A stretch of 64,000 nt of DNA from Extensimonas vulgaris (GTDB taxonomy: Bacteria; Pseudomonadota; Gammaproteobacteria; Burkholderiales; Burkholderiaceae_C). The notes under the pieces are model-generated. The model worked only from the letters and a program-made list of their open reading frames with translations. It did not search any database and was not told the origin of the DNA. Below, piece after piece: positions 1-9,642 of this stretch. The stretch lies in contig NZ_QPJU01000001.1 in assembly GCF_003337425.1 (NCBI RefSeq), positions 124,001-188,000 on the forward strand. The letters are read 5' to 3'. Made by a program: the position numbers and the translations under genes. The stretch's first letter is position 1. Each line of letters begins with the position of its first letter.

Positions 1-2089
1 CCCCCGCGAGCACCGGCCCGTCGTTGATGCCATCGCCCACCATGCCCACGCAGCGCCCCTGTTTCTGCAAAGTTTGCAAAGCCAGAAGCTTATCCTGTGG
101 TGTGCATTCGCCCCGCGCCAGATCAATGCCAGTCTGTGCAGCCACTTTTTGCACCGCGGCTTGTTTGTCGCCCGACAATATCTGTACTGCCACACCGAGC
201 TGACGCAACGCTGCGACTGCAGCAGGCACTTCAGGACGTAGAGCTTCTGCCAAATCGAAATGGGCAAGCTCACGCGCACATCGATCCACGGCATCTTCCG
301 CCAGAAAAACCTGCAAGTCAGGCGCATCGGCGGACGATTGTTGCAGCGCCGCATCGACGTACCGAGCCGAACCAAGCCGCACTGAGCGGGCCGGGACGAG
401 GCCAAGCGCATCTTCGACCGTTGCGCGCAGCCCCAGACCTGCTTCTTCGTGCAGATCGCGCACGCGCCAACGCTCGACCAACTCTGGGCGCGCGACGGAT
501 ACAAGCGCTCGCGACACCGGATGCAAAGAATGGCGCGCCAAAGCGGCCGCCAAGGCAAGCGCCTGCGCTGCGTCCATGCCCGCGTCTGGCGCAACATGCA
601 CGTCGCGCAACTGCATGCCTTCGCGCGTGAGGGTTCCGGTTTTGTCGAAAACCAGGGTGTCGATCTCTGCCAGCGCTTCGAGCGCCTGCAGGTTGCGCAC
701 CAAAATCCCTTGGCGCGCGAGCGTGCCCGCGGCCGTGAGCATGGCAACAGGTGTGGCAAGCGAGAGCGCGCAAGGGCAAGTCACCACCAAGACGGCCACG
801 GCCACCATCAGCGCGCGCTCGGGGTCTTTGCTCCACCACCACAATGCCGCCGCAGCCGCAGCCAGCAGCACACCTGTCAAAAAAGGCCGCGCGATGCGGT
901 CCGCCAAGCGTGCGAGGCGGGGTTTTTGCAACGAAGCGCTCTCCATCAGCGCGACGATTTCGGCAAAGCGCGTCTGCTCGCCCGTGCGTTCGACGCACAC
1001 TTCGACGGGGGCGAGCAGGTTGTAGCTGCCCGCGATCACCGGGCTTCCCTGTGCCCGCACAACAGGATTGGACTCGCCCGTGAGCAAGGACTCGTCGGCC
1101 TGCGTGCTGCCGCGCACAATGGTTCCATCGACAGGAAAGGCCTCGCCGGGCAGCACGCGGATGGTGTCACCCACAGCAAGGCGGCGCGTCGCAATGCGCG
1201 CAAACCTGCCATCGGGCCCAAGGCGCTCTACGCTGTCGGGCAGACGGTTCATCACCCTCTCGAGCGCGCCTGCCGTGCGATCGCGCAAGCGCAATTCGAG
1301 CCAGCGTCCAGTGAGCAAAAAGAACACAAACATGGTCAAGGAGTCAAAATAGACTTCATGACCAAATAGCCCGCCAGGGTCGAAAGTACCAGCGGTACTA
1401 ACTATGAATGTAATAGCTATTCCGAGCGCCACGGGCAAGTCCATACTCACGCGCCGCGCGCGGATGTCGCGCCAGGCGCTGGCAAAAAACGGACCGCAAG
1501 CGAATAGCATCACGGGCAAGGAAAGCACCCACGAGGCCCAGCGCAGCAATTGCTCCATTTCAGCCGAAAGGTCGCCGGGCTGCGCCACATAAGCGGGCCA
1601 TGCATACATCATGACCTGCATCATGCAAAAACCCGCAACGGCCCAACGCCACAAAGCCCGCCGGCTCTCCTGCAAACGCCGCTCACGCGTGAAGGCGTCG
1701 AGCGCGGGCAAGGCGGTATAGCCGGCTTTTTGCACAGCCGCGATCCATTGCGAAGGCAACACGCGGCGCGCATCCCAGACGATGCGCGCGCGCTGCGTCG
1801 CGGCGCTCACTTCGGCCTGCTCGACGCCGGGTACGGCACGCAAAGCATCTTCTATCGTCAGGGCGCAAGCCGCACAATGCATCCCTCCAAGGACGACATG
1901 GGACTCCCACTGCGGGGCATCTTCAGGCTGCGCCGATGAGGCAAAGTCCGTGTGTTCAGCCTTTTCCACACAGAGAGGACGCCCAAAAGCCGACCACTCC
2001 TGAGGATCATCCAACACCCACGCTTGCGTGTCCTGCGCTTGCACTGTGTCGGACTGCGCGCCGGCAGCGAGAGGAAAGCTTGAAAACAT
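1..2089 (-). CDS. ccoI: Copper-translocating P-type ATPase, CcoI/FixI type (3' end cut by window)
   Basis: A heavy-metal P1B-ATPase, predicted to move copper across the inner membrane for cbb3 oxidase assembly. Reading from an ATG at 2089, an N-terminal metal-binding domain carries GMHCAAC (Cys72, Cys75). It is followed by hydrophobic segments, TGES (about 337-340), the transmembrane CPC metal site (438-440), the phosphorylation motif DKTGT (482-486) and, at the window edge, GDGIND (about 685). Only the last few dozen residues are missing. The long N-terminal extension before the metal-binding domain and the FNR box upstream favour the CcoI/FixI subgroup over general CopA. That subgroup assignment is inference, because the ccoNOP genes lie outside the window. 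Confidence 0.88.
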   Translation of the reverse strand, partial: MFSSFPLAAGAQSDTVQAQDTQAWVLDDPQEWSAFGRPLCVEKAEHTDFASSAQPEDAPQWESHVVLGGMHCAACALTIEDALRAVPGVEQAEVSAATQRARIVWDARRVLPSQWIAAVQKAGYTALPALDAFTRERRLQESRRALWRWAVAGFCMMQVMMYAWPAYVAQPGDLSAEMEQLLRWASWVLSLPVMLFACGPFFASAWRDIRARRVSMDLPVALGIAITFIVSTAGTFDPGGLFGHEVYFDSLTMFVFFLLTGRWLELRLRDRTAGALERVMNRLPDSVERLGPDGRFARIATRRLAVGDTIRVLPGEAFPVDGTIVRGSTQADESLLTGESNPVVRAQGSPVIAGSYNLLAPVEVCVERTGEQTRFAEIVALMESASLQKPRLARLADRIARPFLTGVLLAAAAAALWWWSKDPERALMVAVAVLVVTCPCALSLATPVAMLTAAGTLARQGILVRNLQALEALAEIDTLVFDKTGTLTREGMQLRDVHVAPDAGMDAAQALALAAALARHSLHPVSRALVSVARPELVERWRVRDLHEEAGLGLRATVEDALGLVPARSVRLGSARYVDAALQQSSADAPDLQVFLAEDAVDRCARELAHFDLAEALRPEVPAAVAALRQLGVAVQILSGDKQAAVQKVAAQTGIDLARGECTPQDKLLALQTLQKQGRCVGMVGDGINDGPVLAG

Positions 2090-2122
2090 GGGTGTAGCCT
2101 AATTGCGCTCTCAACGCGCGCA

Positions 2123-2136
2123 TTGATTTGGATCAA
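2123..2136. promoter_or_regulatory. FNR/ANR-type anaerobox
   Basis: TTGATTTGGATCAA is an exact match to the FNR/ANR consensus TTGAT-N4-ATCAA. It sits in the 107-bp gap between the divergent ccoI and universal stress genes, 33 bp from the ccoI ATG and 60 bp from the usp ATG. The distance to usp suits a class II activated promoter. Oxygen-responsive control of one or both genes is inferred. Confidence 0.8.
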
Positions 2137-2196
2137 GCACCAAACCAAGGCGCTGCATAAGCTTTCATTATCGATGCAACTTTAAGGGCCAGACTT

Positions 2197-2640
2197 ATGT
2201 ACAAACGTATTTTGGTTGCCACGGATGGTTCCCCTCTGTCGGAGAAAGCAGTGGAGACGGCGCTTTCGCTGGCGGCACTCTCGAAAGCCACGTTGATCGC
2301 ACTCAAAGTGGTGCCACGCTACCCGGTCAGCTATTTCGAAGGCGGCCTGCCCGTCGACGCCGGCGACGTCAAGCGCATCGAAAAGCAATGGAGCGACGCG
2401 GCCAAGGCCTTGCTAGACCAAATCAAGGCCCAGGGTGATGCGATGGGCGTAGCGGTCAAGCCTGTGGTGGTCAAGTCAGACCTGGTGGCAGAGGCCATCA
2501 TTTCGGCGGCCAAAAAGCACAAGTGTGATCTGATCGTCATGGCCTCGCATGGACGCAAGGGAATCAAGCGCCTGCTGCTGGGCAGCGAAACACAACACGT
2601 GCTCACGCACTCGCACATTCCGGTGCTCGTGCTGCGCTGA
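2197..2640 (+). CDS. Universal stress protein, UspA family
   Basis: Single-domain universal stress protein of 147 residues, the usual family length. It opens with the Usp beta-strand MYKRILVATDGS and ends with the nucleotide-binding loop SHGRKGIKRLLLGS, which matches the ATP-binding Usp pattern G-x9-G(S/T), although the first glycine of the longer G-x2-G pattern is Ala. It is expected to be a cytoplasmic stress or anoxia protein. The FNR box 60 bp upstream and the divergent ccoI gene suggest induction under low oxygen, which is inference. The start ATG follows a weak purine stretch (AAGGG). Confidence 0.9.
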   Translation: MYKRILVATDGSPLSEKAVETALSLAALSKATLIALKVVPRYPVSYFEGGLPVDAGDVKRIEKQWSDAAKALLDQIKAQGDAMGVAVKPVVVKSDLVAEAIISAAKKHKCDLIVMASHGRKGIKRLLLGSETQHVLTHSHIPVLVLR

Positions 2641-2671
2641 CCGCATGATCAGGAACGAAATAGGCCGTAAA

Positions 2672-2711
2672 GGCTCATGTATCAAGCGCTATAAGCTACA
2701 AATATAAAAGC
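2672..2711. repeat. Interspersed 40-60 bp repeat, copy 1
   Basis: A copy of the window's most frequent short repeat. Read on the minus strand it contains TGTAGCTTATAGCGCTTGAT followed by a partly complementary tail. It lies between the convergent usp and malonyl-CoA synthetase genes, where it may add a weak hairpin. Confidence 0.6.
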
Positions 2712-2733
2712 ACTTTGCAGCCAAAGCACGCGC

Positions 2734-4314
2734 TCACGCACCGAACATGTTCTGGTGCTCGGCGCGCAGTAGGTTTTTCTGCACCTTGCCCATGGTGTTG
2801 CGCGGCAGCTCCGGCACGATGACGCAGCGTTTGGGGATTTTGTAGTTGGCAAGCTGGCTTTTGAGCTGCGCAAGGATCGCCTCGGGATCGAGTTGGGTGC
2901 CAGGCTTCGCAACGACCACGGCCACGCCTACCTCACCAAAGTCCGGGTGCGGCACGCCCACCACGGCGCTCTCGGCAACGCCGGGCAGGTCGTTGATCGC
3001 CGCCTCGACTTCGGCCGGATAGACGTTGTAGCCGCCGCTGATGATCAGGTCTTTGCTGCGTCCCACGATGCTCACGTAGCCGCGTCCGTCGATCTTGCCC
3101 ACGTCGCCGGTCTTGAACCAGCCGTCGGCGGTGAATTCCTCGGCGGTTTTCTCGGGCATGCGCCAGTAACCCTTGAACACGTTCGGCCCGCGCACCTGGA
3201 TGTTGCCGATTTCGCCCTCGGCCAAGGGCGCGTTGGCGTCATCGACCACGCGCAGTTCCACGCCCGGCAAGGGAAAGCCCACGGTGCCACCGCGACGCTC
3301 GCTCTGCCCGCCGTAGCGCGCGTCGGCGCCATAGGGGTTGGACGTGAGCATGATGGTTTCGCTCATGCCATAACGCTCCAAAATCGTGTGGCCGGTGCGC
3401 TCCTGCCAGGCTCGGAAGGTCTCGACCAGCAAAGGCGCCGAGCCCGAGATGAACAGGCGCATGGAGCGCGCGGCCTCGTGGTTCAGCGTCGGCTCGGCCA
3501 GCATGCGCACATAGAGCGTGGGCACGCCCATGAACACCGTGGCGCGCGGCATTGCGGCGATCACGGCCTTGGGGTCGAACTTAGGCAGCCAGATCATTTT
3601 GCTGCCACCCAGCAGCGCCGCATGGATCGCGACGAACAAGCCGTGCACGTGAAAAATCGGCAGCGCGTGGATGAGCACGTCGTCGCTGCGCCAGCCCCAA
3701 TAGTCCTTGAGCACCCGCGCATTCGAGAGCAGATTGCCGTGCGTGAGCATTGCGCCCTTGCTGCGTCCGGTGGTGCCGCTGGTGTAGAGGATTGCGGCCA
3801 GATCGTCGGCCGTTTTGTGGACCGGCACGTGCGCGTCATCCTGTTGCGCGGCGCGCTCGAGCAAGCTGCCGGTGCGATCGTCGCCGAGCGTGAACACATG
3901 CTGCGTACCCGCGGCGTAGGCGAGTTGCGACACCCATGCGAAATTCTCCGGCGTGCACACGACCACGGCAGGCTCGGCATTGCCGATGAAGTAGCTGATT
4001 TCGGCGCGCTGGTAGGCGGTGTTGAGCGGCAGGAACACATAACCCGCGCGCAGCGTGGCCAGGTACAGCTGCATGGCCTCGACCGATTTTTCGACCTGCA
4101 CGGCGATGCGGCTGCCCTCCGGCAAGCCCAAGGATGCGAGCAGGTTGGCAATGCGCGCACTCGCCTGCTCCAAGTCGCGCCAGCTGTAGCGCAGCACGCT
4201 GCCGTCGGGCGCAGTGGCTTCGACGGCGGTTTGCGCCATATCTTGCGGAAACGCCGCGCGCAAGGCGCTGAATAGATTGTGGGAGGCAAGCTCGGAGTTC
4301 ATGGCTCTACGCAA
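2734..4314 (-). CDS. matB: Malonyl-CoA synthetase (acyl-CoA synthetase family)
   Basis: ANL-superfamily adenylate-forming ligase of 526 residues, predicted to join malonate to CoA using ATP. Visible motifs are the P-loop-like YTSGTTGRSKG (177-187), the adenine-binding RYGMSET region, GWFKTGD, and the C-terminal catalytic lysine in TMGKVQKN. Overall it resembles MatB rather than acetyl- or long-chain CoA ligases. The next gene upstream on the same strand encodes malonyl-CoA decarboxylase, which supports the substrate assignment: together they turn malonate into acetyl-CoA and CO2. An alternative ATG four codons in (4302) is possible. No malonate transporter or regulator is visible nearby. Confidence 0.85.
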   Translation of the reverse strand: MRRAMNSELASHNLFSALRAAFPQDMAQTAVEATAPDGSVLRYSWRDLEQASARIANLLASLGLPEGSRIAVQVEKSVEAMQLYLATLRAGYVFLPLNTAYQRAEISYFIGNAEPAVVVCTPENFAWVSQLAYAAGTQHVFTLGDDRTGSLLERAAQQDDAHVPVHKTADDLAAILYTSGTTGRSKGAMLTHGNLLSNARVLKDYWGWRSDDVLIHALPIFHVHGLFVAIHAALLGGSKMIWLPKFDPKAVIAAMPRATVFMGVPTLYVRMLAEPTLNHEAARSMRLFISGSAPLLVETFRAWQERTGHTILERYGMSETIMLTSNPYGADARYGGQSERRGGTVGFPLPGVELRVVDDANAPLAEGEIGNIQVRGPNVFKGYWRMPEKTAEEFTADGWFKTGDVGKIDGRGYVSIVGRSKDLIISGGYNVYPAEVEAAINDLPGVAESAVVGVPHPDFGEVGVAVVVAKPGTQLDPEAILAQLKSQLANYKIPKRCVIVPELPRNTMGKVQKNLLRAEHQNMFGA

Positions 4315-4450
4315 AAACAGGGCATGAAGATGAAGTCAAAAACCCATCGAACGCGCCAGATGCTGCGTTCGTAGGAGCATCTAGGGAAGGCGCATCAATG
4401 GAGAAAGCCAAATTTTGCCAAAATCGGGGACGGCAAGCACCACTCTATTC

Positions 4451-4627
4451 AACCCAGATTGTCCATTAGGACGCGGGATGACGGCGAGGCGGCTGGCGAG
4501 GCAGTTTGGTCGCGGCTGAGGAGTTCGTGGTGGTGCCACGAACGACGAAGCAGCGGTCAAAATGACCGGCAGACGTCCGCCAGCGCCCGCGTAGGTGCGC
4601 AGCACCGCCTAATGGACAATCTGGGTT
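4451..4627. repeat. 177-bp inverted-repeat element (family A, full copy)
   Basis: The element is bounded by perfect 20-bp terminal inverted repeats, AACCCAGATTGTCCATTAGG at the left and its exact complement at the right (4608-4627). It carries no plausible gene. A related fragment lies at 23675-23726. It fills most of the 364-bp gap between the decarboxylase and synthetase genes and looks like a non-autonomous miniature element. No clear target duplication can be seen. The flanks (4315-4450, 4628-4678) hold no recognisable gene. Confidence 0.75.
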
Positions 4628-4678
4628 CAAGCCGGATTGTCCACGCGGCAGAGCAGCGCAGCCGCGCCGGCGTGGGCT

Positions 4679-6100
4679 TCAGTGCAACCACTCGCGCCAC
4701 AGGCGCTCGACTTCGCGCGAAGCGGCCACGCGGCCTTGCGCAAGCAGCGCGCGGTGGCGGTCTATGCGCTGCAGGTCGTACCAGTAATTGACCATCAAGC
4801 CATACGACTGCTTCCAACCTTTCGCCGAAGGGTCGCCACCCCAGTTGATACGTTCCACGCGCGCACCGTTGCCAAGGTGAAAGCGCGCCACCGGATCGGC
4901 AGGCTTGCCCGCGGGCAAAGCACTCGTCAAATAATAGGCCGCACAAGCCAGCAGCCATTGCCGCCATGGCGAGACGGCATCGAGCTCGCGCACCCGCTCC
5001 CAAGCAGCGAGCACGGCAGCGGCCTGCAAAGCCGTATCGCCGAGCGCGGTTTGCAGTTCTGCGCGCCGCTTTGCGTCGAGCCGATCGAGCAAGCTCTGCA
5101 CGTTTTTGTTCAACCAACCACGCAGCCCCGGGATTGGCGAAAGCGTGGCAAACGCGCGCAGTCGCGGCAACTCCGTGCGCAGCGTTTCGACCACGCGTTT
5201 GATGAGCGAGTCGCCAAAGCTCACGCCGCGCAAACCGACTTGCGTGTTGCTGATCGAATAAAAAATGGCCGTCGTCGCCCGCGCCGGATCGCCCACAGGG
5301 GCGGACTCATCGATCAGCGGCACGATGCTGCCCGCCATGTGGTCGAGCAGCGCCACTTCGATGAAGATCAAGGGCTCATCGGGCAGGCGCGGATGAAAAA
5401 ACGCATAGCAGCGGCGGTCCTGGCCCAGCCTGCGCTTCAAGTCGGCCCAACTGCGAATCGCGTGCACGGCTTCATACTGGATGAGCTTTTCGAGCAAAGA
5501 GGCCGGATCATCCCAAGTAATGCGGCGCAATTCGAGAAATGCCACATCGAACCAAGTCGAAAAAAGCTGCTCCAGCTCGGCGTCGAGCGGCAACAGACGC
5601 GGGTCTTTTTTGACCTCGTTGAGCAGCTCGGCGCGCAGATCGAGCAAAAAGCGCAAACCTTGCGGAAATGCTGCAAAACGCTGTAGCAGCCGTGCACGTG
5701 GCGATTCGAGTGCACGGCGCAATTCGAGCTCCGCCATGGCCGCCTGCGCCGCATCGACGGCTGCTTCGTACTGCCGCTGCGCTGATGGCAGGCGTGCCAC
5801 GTCGGGCGTGAACTGCTCGCTCATCAGCAGCCACATGTCGCGCCGCTGCTCTGGCGTGGCTTGCGCGTACCAGGAGGCCACGGCCTGCGCACGGTGTCCT
5901 CCCTCGACATCGCTCGTCTGCGGTGCGGCGACGGCCTGCAAATCCGCGAGCAAGTGGCGCAAGGCGCGCGGTGACAAGGCTTCGTCGCCACGTCGCAAGG
6001 TGGCACGCAGGCGCTCGCTCGTGGAGCGCGGCGGCTCCACCCGCGACGCTGCCTCGCCCGGCACAGCGCCAGCAACCGTAGTGTCATCTGCGGCGGCCAT
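4679..6100 (-). CDS. matA: Malonyl-CoA decarboxylase
   Basis: Malonyl-CoA decarboxylase converts malonyl-CoA to acetyl-CoA and CO2 without biotin. The protein of about 473 residues has the N-terminal helical region and the acetyltransferase-like catalytic region typical of the family. Recognisable blocks are FYSISNTQVGLRGVSFGDSL, the following TLSPIPGL block, and HLGNGARVERINW near the C terminus. The chosen start (6100, MAAADD) follows AGAGGA on the coding strand and lies just past the lgt stop. A longer reading frame beginning at 6175 would overlap lgt. With the synthetase gene it forms a two-enzyme malonate assimilation route, interrupted by the 177-bp repeat element. Confidence 0.9.
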   Translation of the reverse strand: MAAADDTTVAGAVPGEAASRVEPPRSTSERLRATLRRGDEALSPRALRHLLADLQAVAAPQTSDVEGGHRAQAVASWYAQATPEQRRDMWLLMSEQFTPDVARLPSAQRQYEAAVDAAQAAMAELELRRALESPRARLLQRFAAFPQGLRFLLDLRAELLNEVKKDPRLLPLDAELEQLFSTWFDVAFLELRRITWDDPASLLEKLIQYEAVHAIRSWADLKRRLGQDRRCYAFFHPRLPDEPLIFIEVALLDHMAGSIVPLIDESAPVGDPARATTAIFYSISNTQVGLRGVSFGDSLIKRVVETLRTELPRLRAFATLSPIPGLRGWLNKNVQSLLDRLDAKRRAELQTALGDTALQAAAVLAAWERVRELDAVSPWRQWLLACAAYYLTSALPAGKPADPVARFHLGNGARVERINWGGDPSAKGWKQSYGLMVNYWYDLQRIDRHRALLAQGRVAASREVERLWREWLH

Positions 6101-6110
6101 GACGTCCTCT

Positions 6111-6944
6111 TCACGTGCGGCGCGGGCGCAGCGTCGGCGCTGGCTGGCGCTGCGCCCACAGCCACAGTGCCGCACCCGCCACGATCATCGGCAGGCAAAG
6201 CCACTGTCCCATGCTCAGGCCCAGCGAAAGCAGGCCCAAAAATGCATCGGGCTCGCGAAAATACTCGGCCACGAAGCGCAACACCCCGTAGCCCACGAGA
6301 AACGCCGCCGCCACTTCCCCCTGACGGCGCGGCCGGCGCGCATACAGCCACAGCAGCACGAACAGCAGCAGCCCTTCGAGCAGGAACTGGTAAATCTGCG
6401 AGGGGTGGCGCGGCTGCATGGAACCGCTTTGCGGAAACACCATGGCCCAAGGCAAGTCAGGGCTCGCAAAGCGCCCCCAGAGTTCGCCATTGATGAAATT
6501 GCCGATCCGCCCTGCGGCGAGGCCCGTAGGCACGCACGGCGCGACAAAGTCGGCCACCTGCAGCCAGGGGCGGCGGCGGGAATGGGCAAACCAGGTCATC
6601 GCGGCAATCGCACCCAGCAAGCCTCCGTGAAAACTCATGCCGCCTTGCCATACCGCGAAAATTTCGAGCGGATGCGCAAAATAATAGGCAGGCTTGTAAA
6701 ACAGGCAATAGCCCAAGCGCCCGCCGAGCACCACGCCCAGGACGCCGAGAAACAAAATGTCCTCTACATCCTTCGTTGTCCACGCCCCGGGGCCGGTGAT
6801 CGAAGCAAACGGCTCGTGGCGCAGCCGCAAGCGCCCGAGCAGCAGAAAGAGGCCAAAAGCGATCAGGTAGGTCACACCGTACCAGTGGATGGCCAGCGGG
6901 CCCACTTGCAGGGCGATCGGATCGATGTGCGGGTAGATCAGCAT
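6111..6944 (-). CDS. lgt: Prolipoprotein diacylglyceryl transferase
   Basis: Integral inner-membrane enzyme that transfers diacylglycerol from phosphatidylglycerol to the lipobox cysteine of prolipoproteins, the first step of lipoprotein maturation. The 277-residue length is normal. It contains about seven hydrophobic segments, the family block [11 protein letters not shown] near residue 20, FHGGLLGA, and the signature [14 protein letters not shown]. Substrates are encoded in this window (entericidin, the lipoprotein at 40.9 kb). It lies between ilvD upstream and the malonyl-CoA decarboxylase gene downstream on the same strand, with a 10-bp gap to the latter. Confidence 0.97.
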   Translation of the reverse strand: MLIYPHIDPIALQVGPLAIHWYGVTYLIAFGLFLLLGRLRLRHEPFASITGPGAWTTKDVEDILFLGVLGVVLGGRLGYCLFYKPAYYFAHPLEIFAVWQGGMSFHGGLLGAIAAMTWFAHSRRRPWLQVADFVAPCVPTGLAAGRIGNFINGELWGRFASPDLPWAMVFPQSGSMQPRHPSQIYQFLLEGLLLFVLLWLYARRPRRQGEVAAAFLVGYGVLRFVAEYFREPDAFLGLLSLGLSMGQWLCLPMIVAGAALWLWAQRQPAPTLRPRRT

Positions 6945-6999
6945 GCGTTCGCTGCGTCAAAAAAGCCATATGCCAAGGTTCTGCATACCAGCTTAGCGC

Positions 7000-8832
7000 T
7001 CAATCCAATAGCGAAAGATCACGCACCGCACCCTTGTCTGCGGACATCACCAGCTTGGCATAGGCCTTGAGGGCCGCGGACACCTGGCGCTTGCGCGGCT
7101 GCGCGGGCTTCCAGCCTTTGGCGTCCTGCTCGGCGCGGCGCCGCGCAAGCTCCTCGTCGGACACCAGCACGTCGATGCGGCGGTTCGGGATGTCGATGCG
7201 AATGCGGTCGCCGTTTTGCACCAAACCGATGGCACCGCCGGCAGCCGCCTCGGGAGAGACGTGCCCTATCGACAGACCCGAAGTGCCGCCGGAAAAGCGC
7301 CCGTCGGTGAGCAGCGCGCAGGATTTGCCCAAGCCCTTGGACTTGATGTAAGAGGTCGGGTAGAGCATCTCCTGCATACCGGGGCCGCCCTTGGGGCCTT
7401 CGTAGCGCACGATGACCACGTCGCCGGCCTGCACCTGGCCTTCGAGAATGTGCGCCACGGCTTCGTCCTGCGACTCGGTGATGTGCGCCGGTCCTTCGAA
7501 CACCAGCAGCGCATCATCGACCCCCGCCGTTTTGACCACGCAGCCATCCTGCGCAATGTTGCCCACGAGCACGGCCAGGCCGCCCTCTTGCGAAAACGCG
7601 TAGTCTATGGAGCGGATGCAGCCCTGGGCGCGGTCGGTGTCCAGGCTGGGCCAGCGCGTGCTCTGGCTGAACGCCACCTGCGTGGGGATGCCGGCAGGGC
7701 CGGCTTTGTAAAAGTTTTGCACCTCGGGCGACGGGTTGCGCATGATGTCCCATTGCTCCAGGGCTTCCCCCAAGCTCTTGGCGTGGATGGTGGGCACGTC
7801 GGTGTGCAGCTTGCCTGCGCGGTCGAGCTCTCCCAGGATGGCCATGATGCCGCCGGCTCGGTGCACGTCCTCGACGTGGTACTTGGGGGTGTTGGGCGCC
7901 ACTTTGCACAGCTGCGGCACCACGCGCGAGAGGCGGTCTATGTCCTGCATGGTGAAGGGAATCTGCGCTTCCTGGGCGATGGCAAGCAAGTGCAGGATGG
8001 TGTTGGTCGAGCCGCCCATGGCAATGTCGAGGGCCATGGCGTTTTCGAACGCCTTGAAGCCCACCGCGCGCGGCAGCACCGAGGCGTCGTCCTGTTCGTA
8101 ATAGCGCCGCGTAAGCTCCACGATCAGGCGACCCGCGCGCTTGAACAGCTGCTCGCGGTCGGCGTGCGTGGCCACGAGCGTGCCATTGCCGGGCAGGGCC
8201 AGGCCCAGCGCCTCGGTCAGGCAGTTCATGGAATTGGCCGTGAACATGCCCGAGCATGAGCCGCAGGTGGGGCAGGCGGAGCGTTCGACCTCGGCCACCT
8301 CGGCATCCGACACCTTGCTGTCGGCGGCCATGACCATGGCATCGATCAGATCGATCTTGTGCACGCCCAGCCGCGTCTTGCCTGCCTCCATGGGGCCGCC
8401 CGAGACGAACACCACGGGAATGTTCAGGCGCATCGCGGCCATGAGCATGCCGGGGGTGATCTTGTCGCAGTTCGAGATGCACACCAACGCGTCGGCGCAG
8501 TGCGCGTTCACCATGTATTCGACCGAATCGGCGATCAAGTCACGGCTGGGCAGCGAATACAGCATGCCGTCGTGGCCCATGGCGATGCCGTCATCGACGG
8601 CGATGGTGTTGAACTCCTTGGCCACGCCGCCCGCAGCCTCGATCTCGCGCGCCACCAGCTGCCCCAGGTCTTTGAGGTGCACGTGACCCGGCACGAACTG
8701 GGTGAACGAATTGGCAATCGCGATGATGGGCTTGTCGAAGTCGCCGTCTTGCATGCCGGTGGCGCGCCACAGAGCGCGTGCCCCCGCCATGTTGCGGCCG
8801 GACGTGGAGGTTTTGGAGCGATATGCGGGCAT
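7000..8832 (-). CDS. ilvD: Dihydroxy-acid dehydratase
   Basis: Iron-sulfur enzyme of valine, isoleucine, leucine and pantothenate synthesis that dehydrates 2,3-dihydroxy-3-methylbutanoate and its homologue to 2-oxo acids. The 610 residues match the long IlvD form. Cluster and metal residues are visible in [12 protein letters not shown] and [18 protein letters not shown], and the C-terminal [16 protein letters not shown] block is intact. The start MPAYRSKT is the usual IlvD N terminus. No branched-chain leader peptide is evident in the short upstream gap (8833-8925). leuC, leuD and leuB lie in the same window but 40 kb away. Confidence 0.97.
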   Translation of the reverse strand: MPAYRSKTSTSGRNMAGARALWRATGMQDGDFDKPIIAIANSFTQFVPGHVHLKDLGQLVAREIEAAGGVAKEFNTIAVDDGIAMGHDGMLYSLPSRDLIADSVEYMVNAHCADALVCISNCDKITPGMLMAAMRLNIPVVFVSGGPMEAGKTRLGVHKIDLIDAMVMAADSKVSDAEVAEVERSACPTCGSCSGMFTANSMNCLTEALGLALPGNGTLVATHADREQLFKRAGRLIVELTRRYYEQDDASVLPRAVGFKAFENAMALDIAMGGSTNTILHLLAIAQEAQIPFTMQDIDRLSRVVPQLCKVAPNTPKYHVEDVHRAGGIMAILGELDRAGKLHTDVPTIHAKSLGEALEQWDIMRNPSPEVQNFYKAGPAGIPTQVAFSQSTRWPSLDTDRAQGCIRSIDYAFSQEGGLAVLVGNIAQDGCVVKTAGVDDALLVFEGPAHITESQDEAVAHILEGQVQAGDVVIVRYEGPKGGPGMQEMLYPTSYIKSKGLGKSCALLTDGRFSGGTSGLSIGHVSPEAAAGGAIGLVQNGDRIRIDIPNRRIDVLVSDEELARRRAEQDAKGWKPAQPRKRQVSAALKAYAKLVMSADKGAVRDLSLLD

Positions 8833-8925
8833 GGGGTCTTTGAAATGCTGAGGATGGATGAAGTTTTTTGATTATCACCCAGCATCCCTTCACAGGTACT
8901 GCGCACACTGGCAGCACCCCTGTCC

Positions 8926-9168
8926 TCAGCGCGGCTTGCGCGGACGCAGTCCCAGAGACTCTTTTTGCCGCTCTATGCGCTCTTGCTTGCGCTTTTCGAT
9001 TTTTTCTGCGGCCTTGCGTTTGGTGTAGCCCGAAAAGTCCGCCCAGGTCCACCACAAGGCAGCCAAGCCGAACGGCACCAGCGTCCACCACCAAGGCCAA
9101 TGTGCCACCGGGCCGACCGCCAAGTATTTCAACAACACCAAAATGATGCCCAGCAACAACAGATACAT
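8926..9168 (-). CDS. Small Trp-rich membrane protein (Burkholderiales conserved)
   Basis: An 80-residue protein with an N-terminal hydrophobic helix (YLLLLGIILVLLKYLAV), a striking Trp cluster (WPWWW, then ALWWTWADFSGYTK) and a very basic tail. This layout matches the small Trp-rich protein family (TIGR04438 type) common in Burkholderiales, whose function is unknown. The start at 9168 is preferred over 9222 because GGAGGG lies 6 bp upstream of it. The protein is predicted to be anchored in the inner membrane with a cytoplasmic basic tail. It is divergent from the cytochrome c gene. Confidence 0.75.
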   Translation of the reverse strand: MYLLLLGIILVLLKYLAVGPVAHWPWWWTLVPFGLAALWWTWADFSGYTKRKAAEKIEKRKQERIERQKESLGLRPRKPR

Positions 9169-9281
9169 AAAACACCCTCCGGAGCCTGCAATGACGGAAC
9201 TGTTGGGGTTTATTCTGGTCAACCCCGCTGGCTACAATTCCGTTCAGACTGTAACCCAGCAACCTCCCTCAAGGAACCAAC

Positions 9282-9593
9282 ATGAAGCGTACTTTGTTCG
9301 CCCTCGCGATTACTGTTTCTGCCGCCATGCCGGCTTTTGCCGCCGATGAATTGGCACTGGCGCAATCAAAAAATTGCATGTCCTGCCACGCCGTGGACAA
9401 AAAGGTGGTGGGGCCTGCCTACAAGGACGTCGCGGCCAAGTACGCTGGCCAAAAGGATGCCGTCGCCAAGCTCACCACCAAGGTCATGAAGGGTGGATCG
9501 GGTGTCTGGGGCCCTGTCCCCATGCCGGCGAATACACAGGTCAACGAAGCCGAAGCCAAACGCCTCGTCACGTGGATTTTGTCGCTCAAGTGA
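9282..9593 (+). CDS. Class I c-type cytochrome (c551/c552-like)
   Basis: Periplasmic monoheme electron carrier of 103 residues. A Sec signal peptide (1-20, ending PAFA) precedes the mature protein. The heme is attached at CMSCH (32-36), and Met81 in the VPMPAN loop is the likely sixth ligand. Size and the PAYKDVAAKY and VTWILSL blocks fit cytochrome c551/c552. Such proteins donate electrons to terminal oxidases or denitrification enzymes, but the partner cannot be read here. The gene is alone, with a palindromic repeat element and then a strong terminator downstream. Confidence 0.92.
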   Translation: MKRTLFALAITVSAAMPAFAADELALAQSKNCMSCHAVDKKVVGPAYKDVAAKYAGQKDAVAKLTTKVMKGGSGVWGPVPMPANTQVNEAEAKRLVTWILSLK

Positions 9594-9642
9594 AGCGGCG
9601 CCGGCGCAGTGCTTGAGGCTGGGAAAGCTTCCAGCATTGCCT

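Noticed and set aside
1385-1425. Another copy of the interspersed 40-60 bp repeat inside ccoI
   Set aside because: Only a short AATAGCTATT-type core is shared and the second half does not match, so chance similarity is likely.
5481-7070. A 529-codon frame antisense to malonyl-CoA decarboxylase and lgt
   Set aside because: Both genes on the minus strand have clear family motifs. The opposite frame is low-complexity Ser/Arg.
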